From Acidobacteriota bacterium (GTDB lineage Bacteria; Acidobacteriota; Vicinamibacteria; Vicinamibacterales; 2-12-FULL-66-21), in NCBI GenBank assembly GCA_013694635.1, contig JACDCA010000686.1, positions 1 to 11,002 on the forward strand: DNA of 11,002 nucleotides. Direction: 5' to 3'. The position numbers and the translations under genes were made by a program. Below, piece by piece: positions 1-9,651 of the stretch (positions within the stretch are counted from its first letter, which is position 1; each line of letters begins with the position of its first letter). The notes below the pieces were generated by a model. The model searched no databases. It was not told the DNA's origin and saw only the letters and a list, made by a program, of their open reading frames with translations.

Positions 1-1110
1 GCCCGCCCAGGAATTCCAGCGAGGCCCCGCCGCCGGTCGAGATGTGCGTGATGCGGTCGGTGACCCCGGCCTTTGCGACAGCCGCGATCGAGTCGCCGCC
101 ACCGATGATCGTGATGCCTTTCACCTCCGCGACGGCCTTTGCGATTTCGATCGTCCCTCGCGCGAGTTCGTCGATCTCGAAGACGCCCATCGGTCCGTTC
201 CAGGTGACAGTCTGCGCGGTCCGCACGATGTCGCGGTAGCGGGCGATGGTCTTCTGGCCGATATCGAGACCCTTCCGGTTCCCGATGCGCGGATCGCCGA
301 TATCGAGCCCCTCGGTCGGCACGCCCGCCTCGATTCTCTCGGCGACCACATGGTCGACCGGCAGCTCGAACTGCAGATTCCGGGCGCGCGCCTTGCCCTC
401 GACCTCGCGTGCGGCGCCGAGCAGGTCCTCTTCGACCAGCGACGTTCCGACCGGGATCCCCCGCGCCTTGAGGAACGTGTACGCCATCGCGCCGCCGATC
501 AGCAACGCGTCCACACGCGGGATGAGATTCTCGATGACCTCGAGCTTGTCCGAAACCTTGGCGCCGCCGAGAATCGCAACGAACGGCCGCGCCGGATTCT
601 CGAGCACACGTCCCAGGTACTCGACCTCCGCCGACATCAGCAGTCCGGCCGCCGCGTCCTTGACGTGACGGACGATCCCCACGGTTGACGCATGCGCGCG
701 GTGCGCCGATCCGAAGGCGTCGTTGATATAGACGTCCGCCATCTGCGCGAGTTGGGCGGCGAACGCCGGGTCGTTTTTCTCTTCGCCGGGATTGAAGCGG
801 AGATTCTCCAGGAGGATGATTTCGCCGGCCTCTACCGCATCGAACTTGACCGGCTGGCCCAGGAGCTCGCTCAACCGGGTGGCGACAGGTTGCAGGGAAT
901 ACTTTGGGTCCGGCTTTCCCTCGGGGCGGCCGAGGTGCGAGGCGAGGATGATGACCTTTGCGCCGTTCTCGCGCGCGTACTTGATGGTCGGGAGCGACGC
1001 GCGAATGCGGGTATCGTCGGTGATCCTGCCGCCCTTCATCGGAACGTTGAAGTCGACCCGGATGAAAACCCGGTTCCCCCGGAGGTCAACGTCCTTGATC
1101 GTACGCAGCA

Positions 1111-1111
<1 letters not shown>
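1..1111 (-). CDS. pgk: Phosphoglycerate kinase, 3' end cut by window edge
   Basis: Cytosolic glycolytic enzyme that transfers the phosphate of 1,3-bisphosphoglycerate to ADP. The frame is open without interruption from a GTG at 1111-1109 to base 1, giving 370 residues; family members are about 390-400, so only some 25 C-terminal residues are missing. Visible family motifs are the N-terminal RVDFNVP (residues 18-24), the SHLGRPEG substrate loop, ENLRF, NDAFGSAHR, WNGPMGVFE and, just inside the window edge, GGGDS and STGGGASLEFL, part of the nucleotide-binding domain. The start was chosen because GTG overlaps the gap stop codon (TAGTG) and gives the usual start-to-RVDFNVP distance. A purine-rich AGAAGG inside the end of gap can serve as ribosome site. 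It is co-transcribed with gap. Identification is secure; the start codon is likely but not proven. Confidence 0.97.
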
Positions 1112-2173
<1,062 letters not shown>

Positions 2174-2190
2174 ACAGGCGGCTACAGTAG

Positions 2191-2242
2191 CCACGGTGCA
2201 ACACGGTCGCCGACCACGGTGCAACCCTGTTCAACACGGTCG
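2191..2242 (+). repeat. Nested short direct repeats in divergent intergenic region
   Basis: CCACGGTGCAAC occurs at 2191-2202 and again at 2214-2225, a 23-bp offset. CAACACGGTCG occurs at 2199-2209 and again at 2232-2242, a 33-bp offset. The pairs interlock, and the block lies between the gap promoter and the waaA ribosome site, in the 5' leader or promoter zone of the LPS operon. A weak possible waaA promoter (TTGCGC 2159-2164, TACAGT 2183-2188, 18-bp spacer) sits just upstream. The block could be a regulator site or a local duplication; the sequence alone does not decide. Confidence 0.5.
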
Positions 2243-2255
2243 TGAGAGACCCCGC

Positions 2256-3593
2256 ATGTACGCGGTTTACAGCATTCTCATCGTCCTCTTTTTCATCCTG
2301 ACGTCGCCGTATCTGCTGTACCAGGCCGTCCGGTATCGCAAGTACGTGACGAGCCTGAGGCAGCGGCTCGGTTATCTGCCGTTGTCGTTCAACCTGGACG
2401 GAGACGACTCGATCTGGATCCACGCCGTGTCGGTCGGCGAGGTCCTGACCGCCCGTGCGCTGCTTCCCGAACTGCGCGAGCGCTATCCGCGCCTCCGCAT
2501 TTTCCTGTCCACAACGACGATGACGGGGCAGCAGATTGCGCGAAACAACCTGCAGTACGTCGACGAGGTGTTCTACTTCCCGTTCGATCTGCGATTCATC
2601 GTCCGCCGGACGCTGCGCCTCGTGAGGCCGAAGCTCTTCATCGTCATGGAGACGGAGATCTGGCCGAATCTTCTGCGGGCGTGCCGCGAGGCAGGGGTGA
2701 AAACCGTCCTCGTCAACGGACGCATTTCGTCCCGCTCCTATCCGCGCTACCGGATGGCGCGCAGCTTCTTCCGCGTCGTCCTGTCGCACGTCGACCGGTT
2801 CTGCATGCAGAGCGCGGAGTCGGCACGGCGGATCGTCGAGATCGGCGCCGATCCCTCGCGCGTGGTGGTGACCGGATCGCTGAAGTTCGATTCGCTCGAC
2901 ATCCCCGGCGCGCCAGGCACGGCGGCGGACCGCGGCCGCAACCGCGTGCTGCGCTACTTCCGGGTCGCGACAGACAGGCCCGTGGTGATGGCGGCGAGCA
3001 CGCTCAAGGGTGAAGAAGAGCCGGTGTTCGAAGCCTTTCAGCGGATCCGCGCAACCCGAAGCAACGCCCTGCTGATCATCGCCCCACGCAAGCCCGAGCG
3101 TTTCGACGACGTCGAGCGGATAGCGCGGCGCGCGGGCTGGGATGTCGCGCGGCGAAGCGAGCTCCGCGTCGACGCCGAGCCGCGGAACGACGTCATCGTG
3201 CTCGACACAATCGGGGAGCTCGCGCAGCTGTATCAAATCGGCACCGTGGTGTTCGTGGGCGGCAGCCTCGTGGACGCCGGCGGTCACAATATCCTCGAAC
3301 CGGCCGTGTTCGGAAAGCCAATCGTGTTTGGCCCGCACATGGAGAACTTCGCCGAGATCGCGCAGGCGTTTCTGGACCAGGGAGCCGCGGTGCAGGTGCG
3401 GAACGGCCGCGAGCTCGAAGCGGCGCTGCTGGCGTTGCTCGGCGACCCGGTCAGGCGCGCGAGTCTTGGTGCCGCCGCGCGCGCGCTGGTCGAGGCCAAC
3501 CGCGGCGCCCGGGCGAAAAGCCTGTCCGCGATGGCGCAGCTGCTTCCGCCAGAGAACGCGGGCAACGTGCGTCCGTTCCGGCTCGTCCAGTAA
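2256..3593 (+). CDS. waaA: 3-deoxy-D-manno-octulosonic acid (Kdo) transferase
   Basis: Inner-membrane glycosyltransferase (GT30) that moves Kdo from CMP-Kdo to the lipid A precursor. The protein has 445 residues against 425 in E. coli. A single N-terminal membrane anchor (about residues 3-23) is followed by the acceptor domain. WIHAVSVGE contains the family's catalytic glutamate (E62), and METEIWPNLL (131-140) and NGRISSRSY (154-162) follow. The C-terminal CMP-Kdo domain shows GSLKFD (207-212) and the hallmark GGSLVDAGGHNILEPA (335-350). The frame stays open upstream to 2196, but ATG 2256 was chosen because it puts the membrane anchor at the N-terminus and has GAGAG seven bases before it. It is the first gene of the LPS operon, divergent from gap. 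Whether it adds one, two or more Kdo residues cannot be read from sequence. Confidence 0.96.
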   Translation: MYAVYSILIVLFFILTSPYLLYQAVRYRKYVTSLRQRLGYLPLSFNLDGDDSIWIHAVSVGEVLTARALLPELRERYPRLRIFLSTTTMTGQQIARNNLQYVDEVFYFPFDLRFIVRRTLRLVRPKLFIVMETEIWPNLLRACREAGVKTVLVNGRISSRSYPRYRMARSFFRVVLSHVDRFCMQSAESARRIVEIGADPSRVVVTGSLKFDSLDIPGAPGTAADRGRNRVLRYFRVATDRPVVMAASTLKGEEEPVFEAFQRIRATRSNALLIIAPRKPERFDDVERIARRAGWDVARRSELRVDAEPRNDVIVLDTIGELAQLYQIGTVVFVGGSLVDAGGHNILEPAVFGKPIVFGPHMENFAEIAQAFLDQGAAVQVRNGRELEAALLALLGDPVRRASLGAAARALVEANRGARAKSLSAMAQLLPPENAGNVRPFRLVQ

Positions 3594-3680
3594 ACACGTG
3601 CGACGTGCGACGTGCTCCGTGCGATCCGACTTCGCGCTTCGCGCTACGGCGGGACAAGCGTGCACCGCAATCTCTGATTA
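3594..3680. repeat. waaA-lpxK gap with heptameric tandem repeats
   Basis: This is the only real gap inside the LPS operon (87 bp). It begins with four tandem 7-mers of the form CGTGCGA (3597-3624; the third is CGTGCTC). After TCCGAC come two tandem TTCGCGC units (3631-3644) and TACGGCGGGACAAGC (3645-3659). I see no ribosome site for lpxK, no convincing terminator and no promoter. The low-complexity, modular look resembles a dispersed intergenic repeat more than a regulatory site. Confidence 0.6.
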
Positions 3681-4673
3681 ATGCTGTCCACTCTTTACGC
3701 AGCGATTGCACGGAGGCGGCGCGAATGGTACGCGGTGCGGCCGCACGCACGCCGGCGATTGCGCCGGCCGGTGATCAGCATCGGCAACATCGCCGCGGGT
3801 GGACGGGGGAAGACGCCGTTCACCGCCACCGTCGCGCGGCTGCTCCTCGAGATGGGGGAGACGCCCGCGATTCTCAGCCGTGGCTACGCCAGGACGGACC
3901 CCGTCGACGGCGCCGTAGTCGTGCGCGATGCTCAAGGGATCCGCGCCGACCTTGCGCGATCGGGCGACGAACCCCTGATGCTCGCGCGACAGCTCGACGG
4001 CACAATCGTGATGGCCGGGGCCGATCGCTACATCAGCGGGCGGCTGGCCGAGCATCATCTCGGCGCGACGGTGCACCTGCTGGATGACGGGTTTCAGCAC
4101 TTCGCGCTCGATCGCGATGTGGACATCGTTCTCGTCTCCGCCAGGGATCTCGCGGGCGCCAGGACGCTCCCTGCAGGGCCGCTGCGCGAGCCCCCCGATG
4201 TGCTGATCGCCGCCGACGCGATCGTCTGCCTGGACGCCGAGGCGACGATCGATATCCCCGACGTTCCGGTCTTTCGCGCGACCCGCTCGACCGGGCTCGT
4301 CGTATTCGACGAAACAGGGCCCGCTTCGCCGGCCGCGGGCGCCGCAGTCATAGCGGTGGCGGGGATCGCCAACCCGGCGCAGTTTTTCGAGGCAGTGACC
4401 CGGGCGGGCTGGCAGGTTGCGGCCACGCGGACGTTCAGGGATCACCACCCGTTTACCCGCGAAGACCTCACGCGCATAGCCAGCGATGTCGCTTCGACGA
4501 ACGCGACGGCGGTGCTCACGACGGAGAAGGACTACGTCCGCCTCCTGCCGCACCGGCCGTTCCCTGTCGCCGTCGGGTGGCTGCCGCTTACAATCAGTCC
4601 CGAGCCCGCCGGCGAGTTCCGTCGCTGGCTCGCGGTCGCCATCGGGGCCGCGCGCGATATCGTCATTGCCTGA
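3681..4673 (+). CDS. lpxK: Tetraacyldisaccharide 4'-kinase
   Basis: Membrane-associated P-loop kinase that phosphorylates the 4' position of the tetraacyl disaccharide to give lipid IVA. It has 330 residues; E. coli LpxK has 328. The Walker A region GNIAAGGRGKTP lies at residues 35-46, the LSRGYAR segment at 65-71, and the conserved metal/base motif DDGFQH at 135-140. LPAGPLREP (163-171), a DHHPF segment near residue 255 and TTEKDYVRL near the C-terminus are also family features. The start is fixed within narrow limits because an in-frame TGA lies two codons upstream (3675-3677). No Shine-Dalgarno sequence is apparent, so initiation may depend on a weak or leaderless mode. The 3' end overlaps the next gene by 8 bases. 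Confidence 0.95.
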   Translation: MLSTLYAAIARRRREWYAVRPHARRRLRRPVISIGNIAAGGRGKTPFTATVARLLLEMGETPAILSRGYARTDPVDGAVVVRDAQGIRADLARSGDEPLMLARQLDGTIVMAGADRYISGRLAEHHLGATVHLLDDGFQHFALDRDVDIVLVSARDLAGARTLPAGPLREPPDVLIAADAIVCLDAEATIDIPDVPVFRATRSTGLVVFDETGPASPAAGAAVIAVAGIANPAQFFEAVTRAGWQVAATRTFRDHHPFTREDLTRIASDVASTNATAVLTTEKDYVRLLPHRPFPVAVGWLPLTISPEPAGEFRRWLAVAIGAARDIVIA

Positions 4674-5634
4674 CCAGCACGTTTCCCTCCGCCATCGTTT
4701 CGAGCATCTTGCCGTCGCCGCCGTGATCGGCATCCTGCGGCTGCTGCCCATGCGCGGCGTGCTGGCCGCGGGGACGGTACTCGGCCGCGCCTTTCATGCG
4801 CTCGATGCCGGCCACAGGCGGCTGGCGATCGGCAACCTTCAGGCGGCGTTTCCCCTCCAGTCGCGGCAGCACAGCGCGGTGATCGCGCGGCGGATGTTCG
4901 AGCACTTCGGCCAGCTGCTGATGGTGCTGTTGAAGTTCAGCACGCTCGCGCCGCGGGACATGCTCGCCCACGTCGAATTCGAGGGTGAGGAGCGCGTCCG
5001 CGTGGCGCATGCGCACGGACGCGGCGTGTTGCTCTTCACCGGGCATTTCGGGTTCTGGGAAATCAACGCGCTGGTACATTCGCTCGTGCTCCACCCGATG
5101 TCCGTGCTGGCCCGCCCGCTCGACAACCCGATCCTGCATCAGCTTCTCGAACAGGTCCGGACGTCGACCGGGAACAGCGTGATCTACCGGCGCGGCGCCA
5201 TCCGCCGTGTGCTGCGCGCCCTGGCCGCCAACCAGGCCGTTGCGGTGCTGATCGACCAGCACATGCAGAGCGCGGACGCCGTCTACGTGGACTTCTTCAA
5301 TCGTCCGGCCGCCACGACATCGGCGCTGGCTGCCCTTGCCCTGAAGACCGGCGCGCCCGTCGTCCCGGTCTTCGCGCTGCCGCTACCTGGCGGACGGTTC
5401 CGCATGGTCTACGAGCACCCGGTGACGCCGCCGGCCCCCGACAGTCCTGACGCGATCCGCGAGTTCACGCAGCGCTGCACCGACGTGCTGGAGATGTACG
5501 TGCGCCGCTATCCCGAGCGCTGGCTGTGGATGCATCGTCGCTGGCGCGACGTCCCCGTCGGCGAGCAGGTCGGAGGGATGTTTCCGCGCGCGGCCGGCGA
5601 GGATCCGGTCCCCGACGACAATGGTCTGGTATGA
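4666..5634 (+). CDS. lpxL: LpxL/HtrB-type lysophospholipid acyltransferase family protein
   Basis: Predicted inner-membrane acyltransferase of the lipid A late-acyltransferase (LABLAT) family, which uses acyl-ACP to add a secondary acyl chain. Read from TTG 4666 it has 322 residues, near the 300-odd usual for the family. The HX4E catalytic motif is HFGFWE (H127, E132) in LLFTGHFGFWEINA. VLIDQHMQ, the FFNRPAATT block and the C-terminal YPERWLWMHRRWR are also typical. The N-terminal RFEHLAVAAVIGILRLLP segment is the membrane anchor; it lies upstream of the first ATG, so the TTG overlapping the end of lpxK by 8 bases is the best start. Position between lpxK and waaF supports a lipid A role, but which acyl position it modifies (LpxL, LpxM or another) is not determined. 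Confidence 0.88.
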   Translation: MPDQHVSLRHRFEHLAVAAVIGILRLLPMRGVLAAGTVLGRAFHALDAGHRRLAIGNLQAAFPLQSRQHSAVIARRMFEHFGQLLMVLLKFSTLAPRDMLAHVEFEGEERVRVAHAHGRGVLLFTGHFGFWEINALVHSLVLHPMSVLARPLDNPILHQLLEQVRTSTGNSVIYRRGAIRRVLRALAANQAVAVLIDQHMQSADAVYVDFFNRPAATTSALAALALKTGAPVVPVFALPLPGGRFRMVYEHPVTPPAPDSPDAIREFTQRCTDVLEMYVRRYPERWLWMHRRWRDVPVGEQVGGMFPRAAGEDPVPDDNGLV

Positions 5635-6620
5635 CCGAGGCTAGCCGTTTGCCCGAACGGATCGTCGTCCGCGTGCCGAACTGGCTCGGCGATGCGGTGA
5701 TGGCGCTGCCAGCGCTGGTTGGCGTGCGCGCCGCATTTCCCGACGCCTCGCTCACCGTTGCCGCTCCGCCCTCGATCGCGCCGATGTTCGCCGAGAACAC
5801 CGGCGTCGGTCAGCAGGAAGTGCTAACCGTGGAGCGCGGCGACGAGGCGAACCGTCTGTGCGACGGTCGGTTCGATACGATCCTGCTGTTGCCGAATTCG
5901 TTCCGGACCGCCTGGACGGCGCGGCAAAGCGGCATCCCCGAGCGTTGGGGGTATGCGGCGGGCGTTCGCGGTCCGTTGCTCACGCGCCCGGTGAAGCGTT
6001 CGAGGACCGCCGTGCACCAGGCCACGTTCTATGCGGATCTCGTGCGCGCGCTGGGCATCCCAGCGAGCGACGCTGCCCCGAGGATTATTCCGAGCGATCG
6101 AACCCAGAAACGGGCTGCCGCGTTACTGGAGCCGGCCTGTACAGTCGGGTTCGCACCGGGGGCGGCCTATGGACACGCGAAACGGTGGCCACCGGACCGC
6201 GTCGCCCAGGTGGTGACGCGCCTGGTACGCGAGCGCGGCGCCCGTTGCGTCCTCGTCGGCTCTGAAGGGGATCGCGAAGCGGGGCGTGCGATAGAATCAT
6301 CGCTGCCGCCCGACGTCACCGTGACCAACCTGATCGGCCGCACCGACCTCCGGCTGCTGATCGGGGTCCTCGCGCGCTGCACCGCCTTCGTCTCGAACGA
6401 CTCGGGGGCCATGCACCTCGCGGCGGCGGCCGGCATACCTGTGACCGCGATATTCGGACCGACAAACGAGAAAGCCACCGCACCGATCGGCGACCACGAC
6501 GTGCTGATCCGCGAGGTGTTCTGCCGTCCGTGCCTGCTCCGCGAGTGCCCGATCGATCATCGATGCATGACGCGCATTTCCGCTGAGGACGTCTACGCGT
6601 CTGTGGTGCGCCGGCTGTGA
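5631..6620 (+). CDS. waaF: ADP-heptose:LPS heptosyltransferase II
   Basis: GT9 glycosyltransferase that adds the second heptose of the inner core, at the cytoplasmic face of the inner membrane. It has 329 residues. The N-terminal acceptor-side motif is VPNWLGDAVMALPAL, with D21 matching the conserved GT9 aspartate. The donor-binding domain has GFAPGAAYGHAKRWP (173-187), SNDSGAMHLAAAAGIP (255-270) and FGPTNEKATAP (275-285). A C-terminal cysteine cluster, CRPCLLRECPIDHRC (298-312), is typical of WaaF. The ATG was chosen because it overlaps the previous stop as ATGA; an open frame back to 5526 merely runs antisense-free inside the acyltransferase gene in another frame. WaaF is separated from WaaC assignment by the PNWLGD and NEKATAP signatures; confidence in II versus I is good but not absolute. 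Confidence 0.92.
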   Translation: MTEASRLPERIVVRVPNWLGDAVMALPALVGVRAAFPDASLTVAAPPSIAPMFAENTGVGQQEVLTVERGDEANRLCDGRFDTILLLPNSFRTAWTARQSGIPERWGYAAGVRGPLLTRPVKRSRTAVHQATFYADLVRALGIPASDAAPRIIPSDRTQKRAAALLEPACTVGFAPGAAYGHAKRWPPDRVAQVVTRLVRERGARCVLVGSEGDREAGRAIESSLPPDVTVTNLIGRTDLRLLIGVLARCTAFVSNDSGAMHLAAAAGIPVTAIFGPTNEKATAPIGDHDVLIREVFCRPCLLRECPIDHRCMTRISAEDVYASVVRRL

Positions 6621-7174
6621 GGCGCGCCGTCTTTCTCGATCGCGACGGCACGCTCCTCGAGGAAGGGAATTTCGTCGACCGTCTCGATAAGCTCATCTTC
6701 TTTCCATACTCCATCGATGCCGTTCGCGCGCTCAATCGCGCCGATCTCGCGGTCGTCGTCGTCACGAACCAGTCCGGAGTCGCGCGCGGGCTGTACACGG
6801 AGGACTTCGTCCGGGAGGCGCACCGCGACATCGATAAGCGCTTGAAGGACGCGGGGGCGCGGATCGACGGTTTCTACTACTGCCCGCACCACCCTCAGGG
6901 ATCCGTGGAGTCGCTGCGCGTCGACTGCCAGTGCCGCAAGCCCAACCCGGGGCAGTTGATCCGCGCGGCAGCGGAGTTGGACCTCGACCTGACGAAATCC
7001 TTCATCGTCGGCGATCGCTGGAAAGACATCGAGGCGGGCGAAGCCGTGTCGGCGCGAGGCATTCTCGTCAGGACCGGTTATGGCCGCGACGAAGCGGACG
7101 CGCAGTCGTCGGGGAGCGGCGTCGTTGTCGATAACCTGATCCAGGCGGTGAGCTGGATCCTCATGCACGTATGA
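6617..7174 (+). CDS. gmhB: D-glycero-D-manno-heptose-1,7-bisphosphate 7-phosphatase
   Basis: Cytosolic HAD-superfamily (HAD-IIIA) phosphatase that removes the 7-phosphate from heptose 1,7-bisphosphate in ADP-heptose synthesis. It has 185 residues; E. coli GmhB has 191. HAD motif I is FLDRDGT with nucleophile D8 and acid D10, motif II is VVTNQSG (48-54), and motif III/IV is K108 plus VGDRWKD with D133. The zinc-binding cluster that marks this subfamily is visible as CPHH (89-92) with C104 and C106 in CQCRKPNPG. The start is GTG 6617, which overlaps the waaF stop as GTGA and places the DRDGT motif at the usual distance from the N-terminus. It sits just before the heptose kinase gene, whose product it acts on. 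Confidence 0.94.
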   Translation: MRRAVFLDRDGTLLEEGNFVDRLDKLIFFPYSIDAVRALNRADLAVVVVTNQSGVARGLYTEDFVREAHRDIDKRLKDAGARIDGFYYCPHHPQGSVESLRVDCQCRKPNPGQLIRAAAELDLDLTKSFIVGDRWKDIEAGEAVSARGILVRTGYGRDEADAQSSGSGVVVDNLIQAVSWILMHV

Positions 7175-8202
7175 CACCACCGACCCGGCGCCCGCCGGTT
7201 GAACCGGGACGCCTTCTCGACCTGATCGACGCGTTCCGCGGGCTTCGTATTGCCGTCTACGGCGACCTGCTCGTCGACGAATTCATCTACGGCGAGATTT
7301 CGCGCGTCTCGCGCGAGGCGCCGGTTCTCATCCTCAACTACAACTCGACCGAGATCGTGCCGGGGGGCGCCGGCAATGCCGCCAACAACGTCGCCGCACT
7401 CGGAGGAGCACCCGTCGCCGTGGGTGTTGCGGGACGTGATGATCCCGGGCGACGTCTGCTGCGGTCGTTGAAGCGTCGGGTCGATACAACGGGAGTCGTC
7501 CGGCCGGCCGGCTATCTCACGCCCACGAAGACCCGGATCCTCGCCGGTGGCGTCCATTCCGCGAAACAGCAGGTCGTACGCATCGATCGTGCGTCGGCGT
7601 CAACGATATCCGACCCCGACAGGAATGCAGTCGAATCACGGTTACTGAAGGTTGCGGCGCGGTGCCACGGTCTTCTCGTCTCCGACTATGGCACCGGACT
7701 GGTCTCACCCGCGGTTGTCGCCGCGGCGCGAAAGCGGATCGCCGCGCGGCGTTCCGTGCCCCTGCTCGTCGATTCCCGTTACGCTCTGCCGCGTTTTCGC
7801 GGGATCACCGCCTGCACGCCGAATGAATCCGAGGTCGAGCAGATGTTCAACATCCGCATCGGAGAAAACCTGCGTGTGCTCGAGCGCGCCGGCCGGGACC
7901 TCCTGGAGAGGACCCGTGCGGAGGCCGTGCTGATCACGCGAGGCGGCCGCGGGATGGCCCTGTTCGAGCGGGACCGGCCGACGCTGCACATTCCGATTTA
8001 CGGCTCCGACCAGATCGCGGACGTCACCGGCGCAGGCGATACGGTCATCGCGACGATGACCCTGGCGATTGCCGCCGGGGGCAGCTTCGAGGAGGCCGCG
8101 CGACTGGCGAACTATGCCGGCGGCCTGGTCGTCATGAAACGCGGCACCGCGACGGTGTCGGCCGACGAGCTGCGGATCGCGGTGCTCTCCGACCTTGGCT
8201 GA
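7171..8202 (+). CDS. rfaE1: D-glycero-D-manno-heptose-7-phosphate kinase (RfaE domain I)
   Basis: PfkB/ribokinase-family sugar kinase that phosphorylates heptose 7-phosphate at C1, giving the bisphosphate used by GmhB. It has 343 residues and corresponds to the N-terminal half of the bifunctional E. coli HldE. Substrate-binding motifs are [19 protein letters not shown] (from residue 29) and [17 protein letters not shown] (from 63). The ATP/anion-hole motif DVTGAGDT contains the catalytic base D290. The family segment [10 protein letters not shown] lies at about 216-225. ATG 7171 overlaps the gmhB stop as ATGA. It ends where the nucleotidyltransferase gene begins, so the two HldE activities are encoded as adjacent separate genes (the HldA/HldC arrangement). 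Confidence 0.95.
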   Translation: MTPPTRRPPVEPGRLLDLIDAFRGLRIAVYGDLLVDEFIYGEISRVSREAPVLILNYNSTEIVPGGAGNAANNVAALGGAPVAVGVAGRDDPGRRLLRSLKRRVDTTGVVRPAGYLTPTKTRILAGGVHSAKQQVVRIDRASASTISDPDRNAVESRLLKVAARCHGLLVSDYGTGLVSPAVVAAARKRIAARRSVPLLVDSRYALPRFRGITACTPNESEVEQMFNIRIGENLRVLERAGRDLLERTRAEAVLITRGGRGMALFERDRPTLHIPIYGSDQIADVTGAGDTVIATMTLAIAAGGSFEEAARLANYAGGLVVMKRGTATVSADELRIAVLSDLG

Positions 8203-8662
8203 CAAGATCCTGACACGAGATGCGCTCGCGGCGGCCGTGGCTGCCGACCGGACGGCCGGACTCACGATTGCGTTTGCCAACGGCTGCTTCGACCTGCTCC
8301 ATGTCGGCCACGTGCGATACCTGCAGGCGGCGGCGGCGGAGGCCGATCGTCTCGTCGTGGCGGTGAACGACGACGAAGCGGCGAGCGCGAAAGGCCCTGG
8401 CCGTCCTGTGCTGCCGGCGGCCGTGCGCGCGGAGCTCGTGGCGGCCATCCGTAGCGTCGACTACGTCACCATCTTCAGCGAGCCGACCGTCGCGCCGCTG
8501 CTCACGCTGCTGCGCCCCGACGTCCACTGCAAGGGGACGGACTATACGATCGAGACCGTCCCCGAGCGTGAGACCGTGCGGGCGTACGGCGGGCGGATCG
8601 CGATCGTCGGCGATCCGAAAGACCATTCGACACGCGACCTCCTCGCCCGGATCCGCCGATGA
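8195..8662 (+). CDS. rfaE2: D-glycero-D-manno-heptose 1-phosphate nucleotidyltransferase (RfaE domain II)
   Basis: Cytidylyltransferase-fold enzyme that joins heptose 1-phosphate to a nucleotide, presumably AMP from ATP, giving ADP-heptose. It has 155 residues, the size of the stand-alone domain. The signature [19 protein letters not shown] (26-44) contains the HXGH nucleotide-binding motif at 36-39. NDD (58-60), KGTDY (113-117) and the C-terminal HSTRDLL (144-150), matching the family's STT-type motif, are also present. The start is a TTG that overlaps the kinase gene by 8 bases; no ATG or GTG further upstream in this frame looks better, and the first ATG inside would remove the active site. 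ADP versus GDP specificity is inferred from the neighbouring ADP-heptose transferases. Confidence 0.94.
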   Translation: MADKILTRDALAAAVAADRTAGLTIAFANGCFDLLHVGHVRYLQAAAAEADRLVVAVNDDEAASAKGPGRPVLPAAVRAELVAAIRSVDYVTIFSEPTVAPLLTLLRPDVHCKGTDYTIETVPERETVRAYGGRIAIVGDPKDHSTRDLLARIRR

Positions 8663-9651
8663 GATTCCTCATCGTCAGGCTGGGCGCGCTTGGCGACATT
8701 GTCCACGCGGTGCCGGCGGCCGCCGCACTGCGCGCCGCCCATCCGGACGCCGTGATCGACTGGGTGGTCGACGCGCGCCATCGCGAATTCCTGGATCTGG
8801 TGACGGTCCTCGATCGTGTCGTCGTGCTGGAGAAACAAAGTCTTGCCGGTTGGATCGACGTGTCGCGGCGGCTGCGCGCCGGGGGCTACGATGCCGCGCT
8901 GGACCTGCAGGGGCTGTTGAAGTCCGCGGTCCTGGCGCGGGCGTCCGGAGCGAAGCGCGTCCTCGGCTTTTCCATTTTTCACCTGCGCGAAAAAACCGCA
9001 CGTCCCTTCTATTCGGATTCGGTGGACGCCGAGGGGGGGCACATCATCCGCAAGAACCTGAGGCTCCTGGAGGCGCTCGGCGTCCATGACGAGGAGATCC
9101 GCTTTCCGCTGGCGATGATCGATTCGCCTACCGCGGCCGCCGTCGTCGCGCAGTCGGAGGGCGTCCCGATTGCGCTTCTGAATCCTGGCGCCGCATGGCC
9201 GAACAAGCGTTGGGATGCGCGCCGCTTCGGTGAAGTGGCGGCTTTCTTACGGGATGTGCGTGGGCTTGCACCGTTCGTGGTGTGGGGGCCCGGCGAGGGG
9301 GCGCTGGCGCACGCGGTCGTCGAGGCGTCATCCGGCACCGCGCGAATCGCTCCCGCCACGACGGTGTCGGATCTTGTGGCCCTGTGCCGCCGCGCGGCAG
9401 TGATGATCTCCGGCGATACGGGTCCGCTGCACATCGCGTCCGCGGTCGGTACGCCGAGCGTGTCACTCTTCGGCCCGACGGACCCGCTCCGAAACGGCCC
9501 CTGGGATCCCGCCGACGTCGCAATTTCCCGGTTCGAGACCTGCGGATGTCATTACGACCGCCGCTGTCACCAGCGCGCCTGGTGCCTCGACTCCATCACT
9601 GTGGCTGAACTGACCGCCGCGGTGCAGCGAAGAACCCAGAATGTCTCGTGA
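8659..9651 (+). CDS. waaC: LPS heptosyltransferase I (GT9 family)
   Basis: GT9 enzyme that transfers the first heptose from ADP-heptose to Kdo on lipid A. It has 330 residues; E. coli WaaC has 319. It starts with [18 protein letters not shown], with D13 at the position of the catalytic aspartate of E. coli WaaC. The middle shows DLQGLLKSA (82-90), and the donor domain [11 protein letters not shown] (175-185), [15 protein letters not shown] (252-266) and [12 protein letters not shown] (271-282). A C-terminal Cys/His cluster (C295, C297, H298, C303, H304, C309) is present. ATG 8659 overlaps the previous stop as ATGA. Assignment as WaaC, not another GT9 protein, rests on the [10 protein letters not shown] and DLQGLLKS signatures plus the operon. 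Confidence 0.92.
   Translation: MRFLIVRLGALGDIVHAVPAAAALRAAHPDAVIDWVVDARHREFLDLVTVLDRVVVLEKQSLAGWIDVSRRLRAGGYDAALDLQGLLKSAVLARASGAKRVLGFSIFHLREKTARPFYSDSVDAEGGHIIRKNLRLLEALGVHDEEIRFPLAMIDSPTAAAVVAQSEGVPIALLNPGAAWPNKRWDARRFGEVAAFLRDVRGLAPFVVWGPGEGALAHAVVEASSGTARIAPATTVSDLVALCRRAAVMISGDTGPLHIASAVGTPSVSLFGPTDPLRNGPWDPADVAISRFETCGCHYDRRCHQRAWCLDSITVAELTAAVQRRTQNVS

Noticed and set aside
3678..4751. Open frame of 357 codons on minus, antisense to lpxK
   Set aside because: No recognisable domain; lpxK on plus carries the P-loop and DDGFQH motifs.
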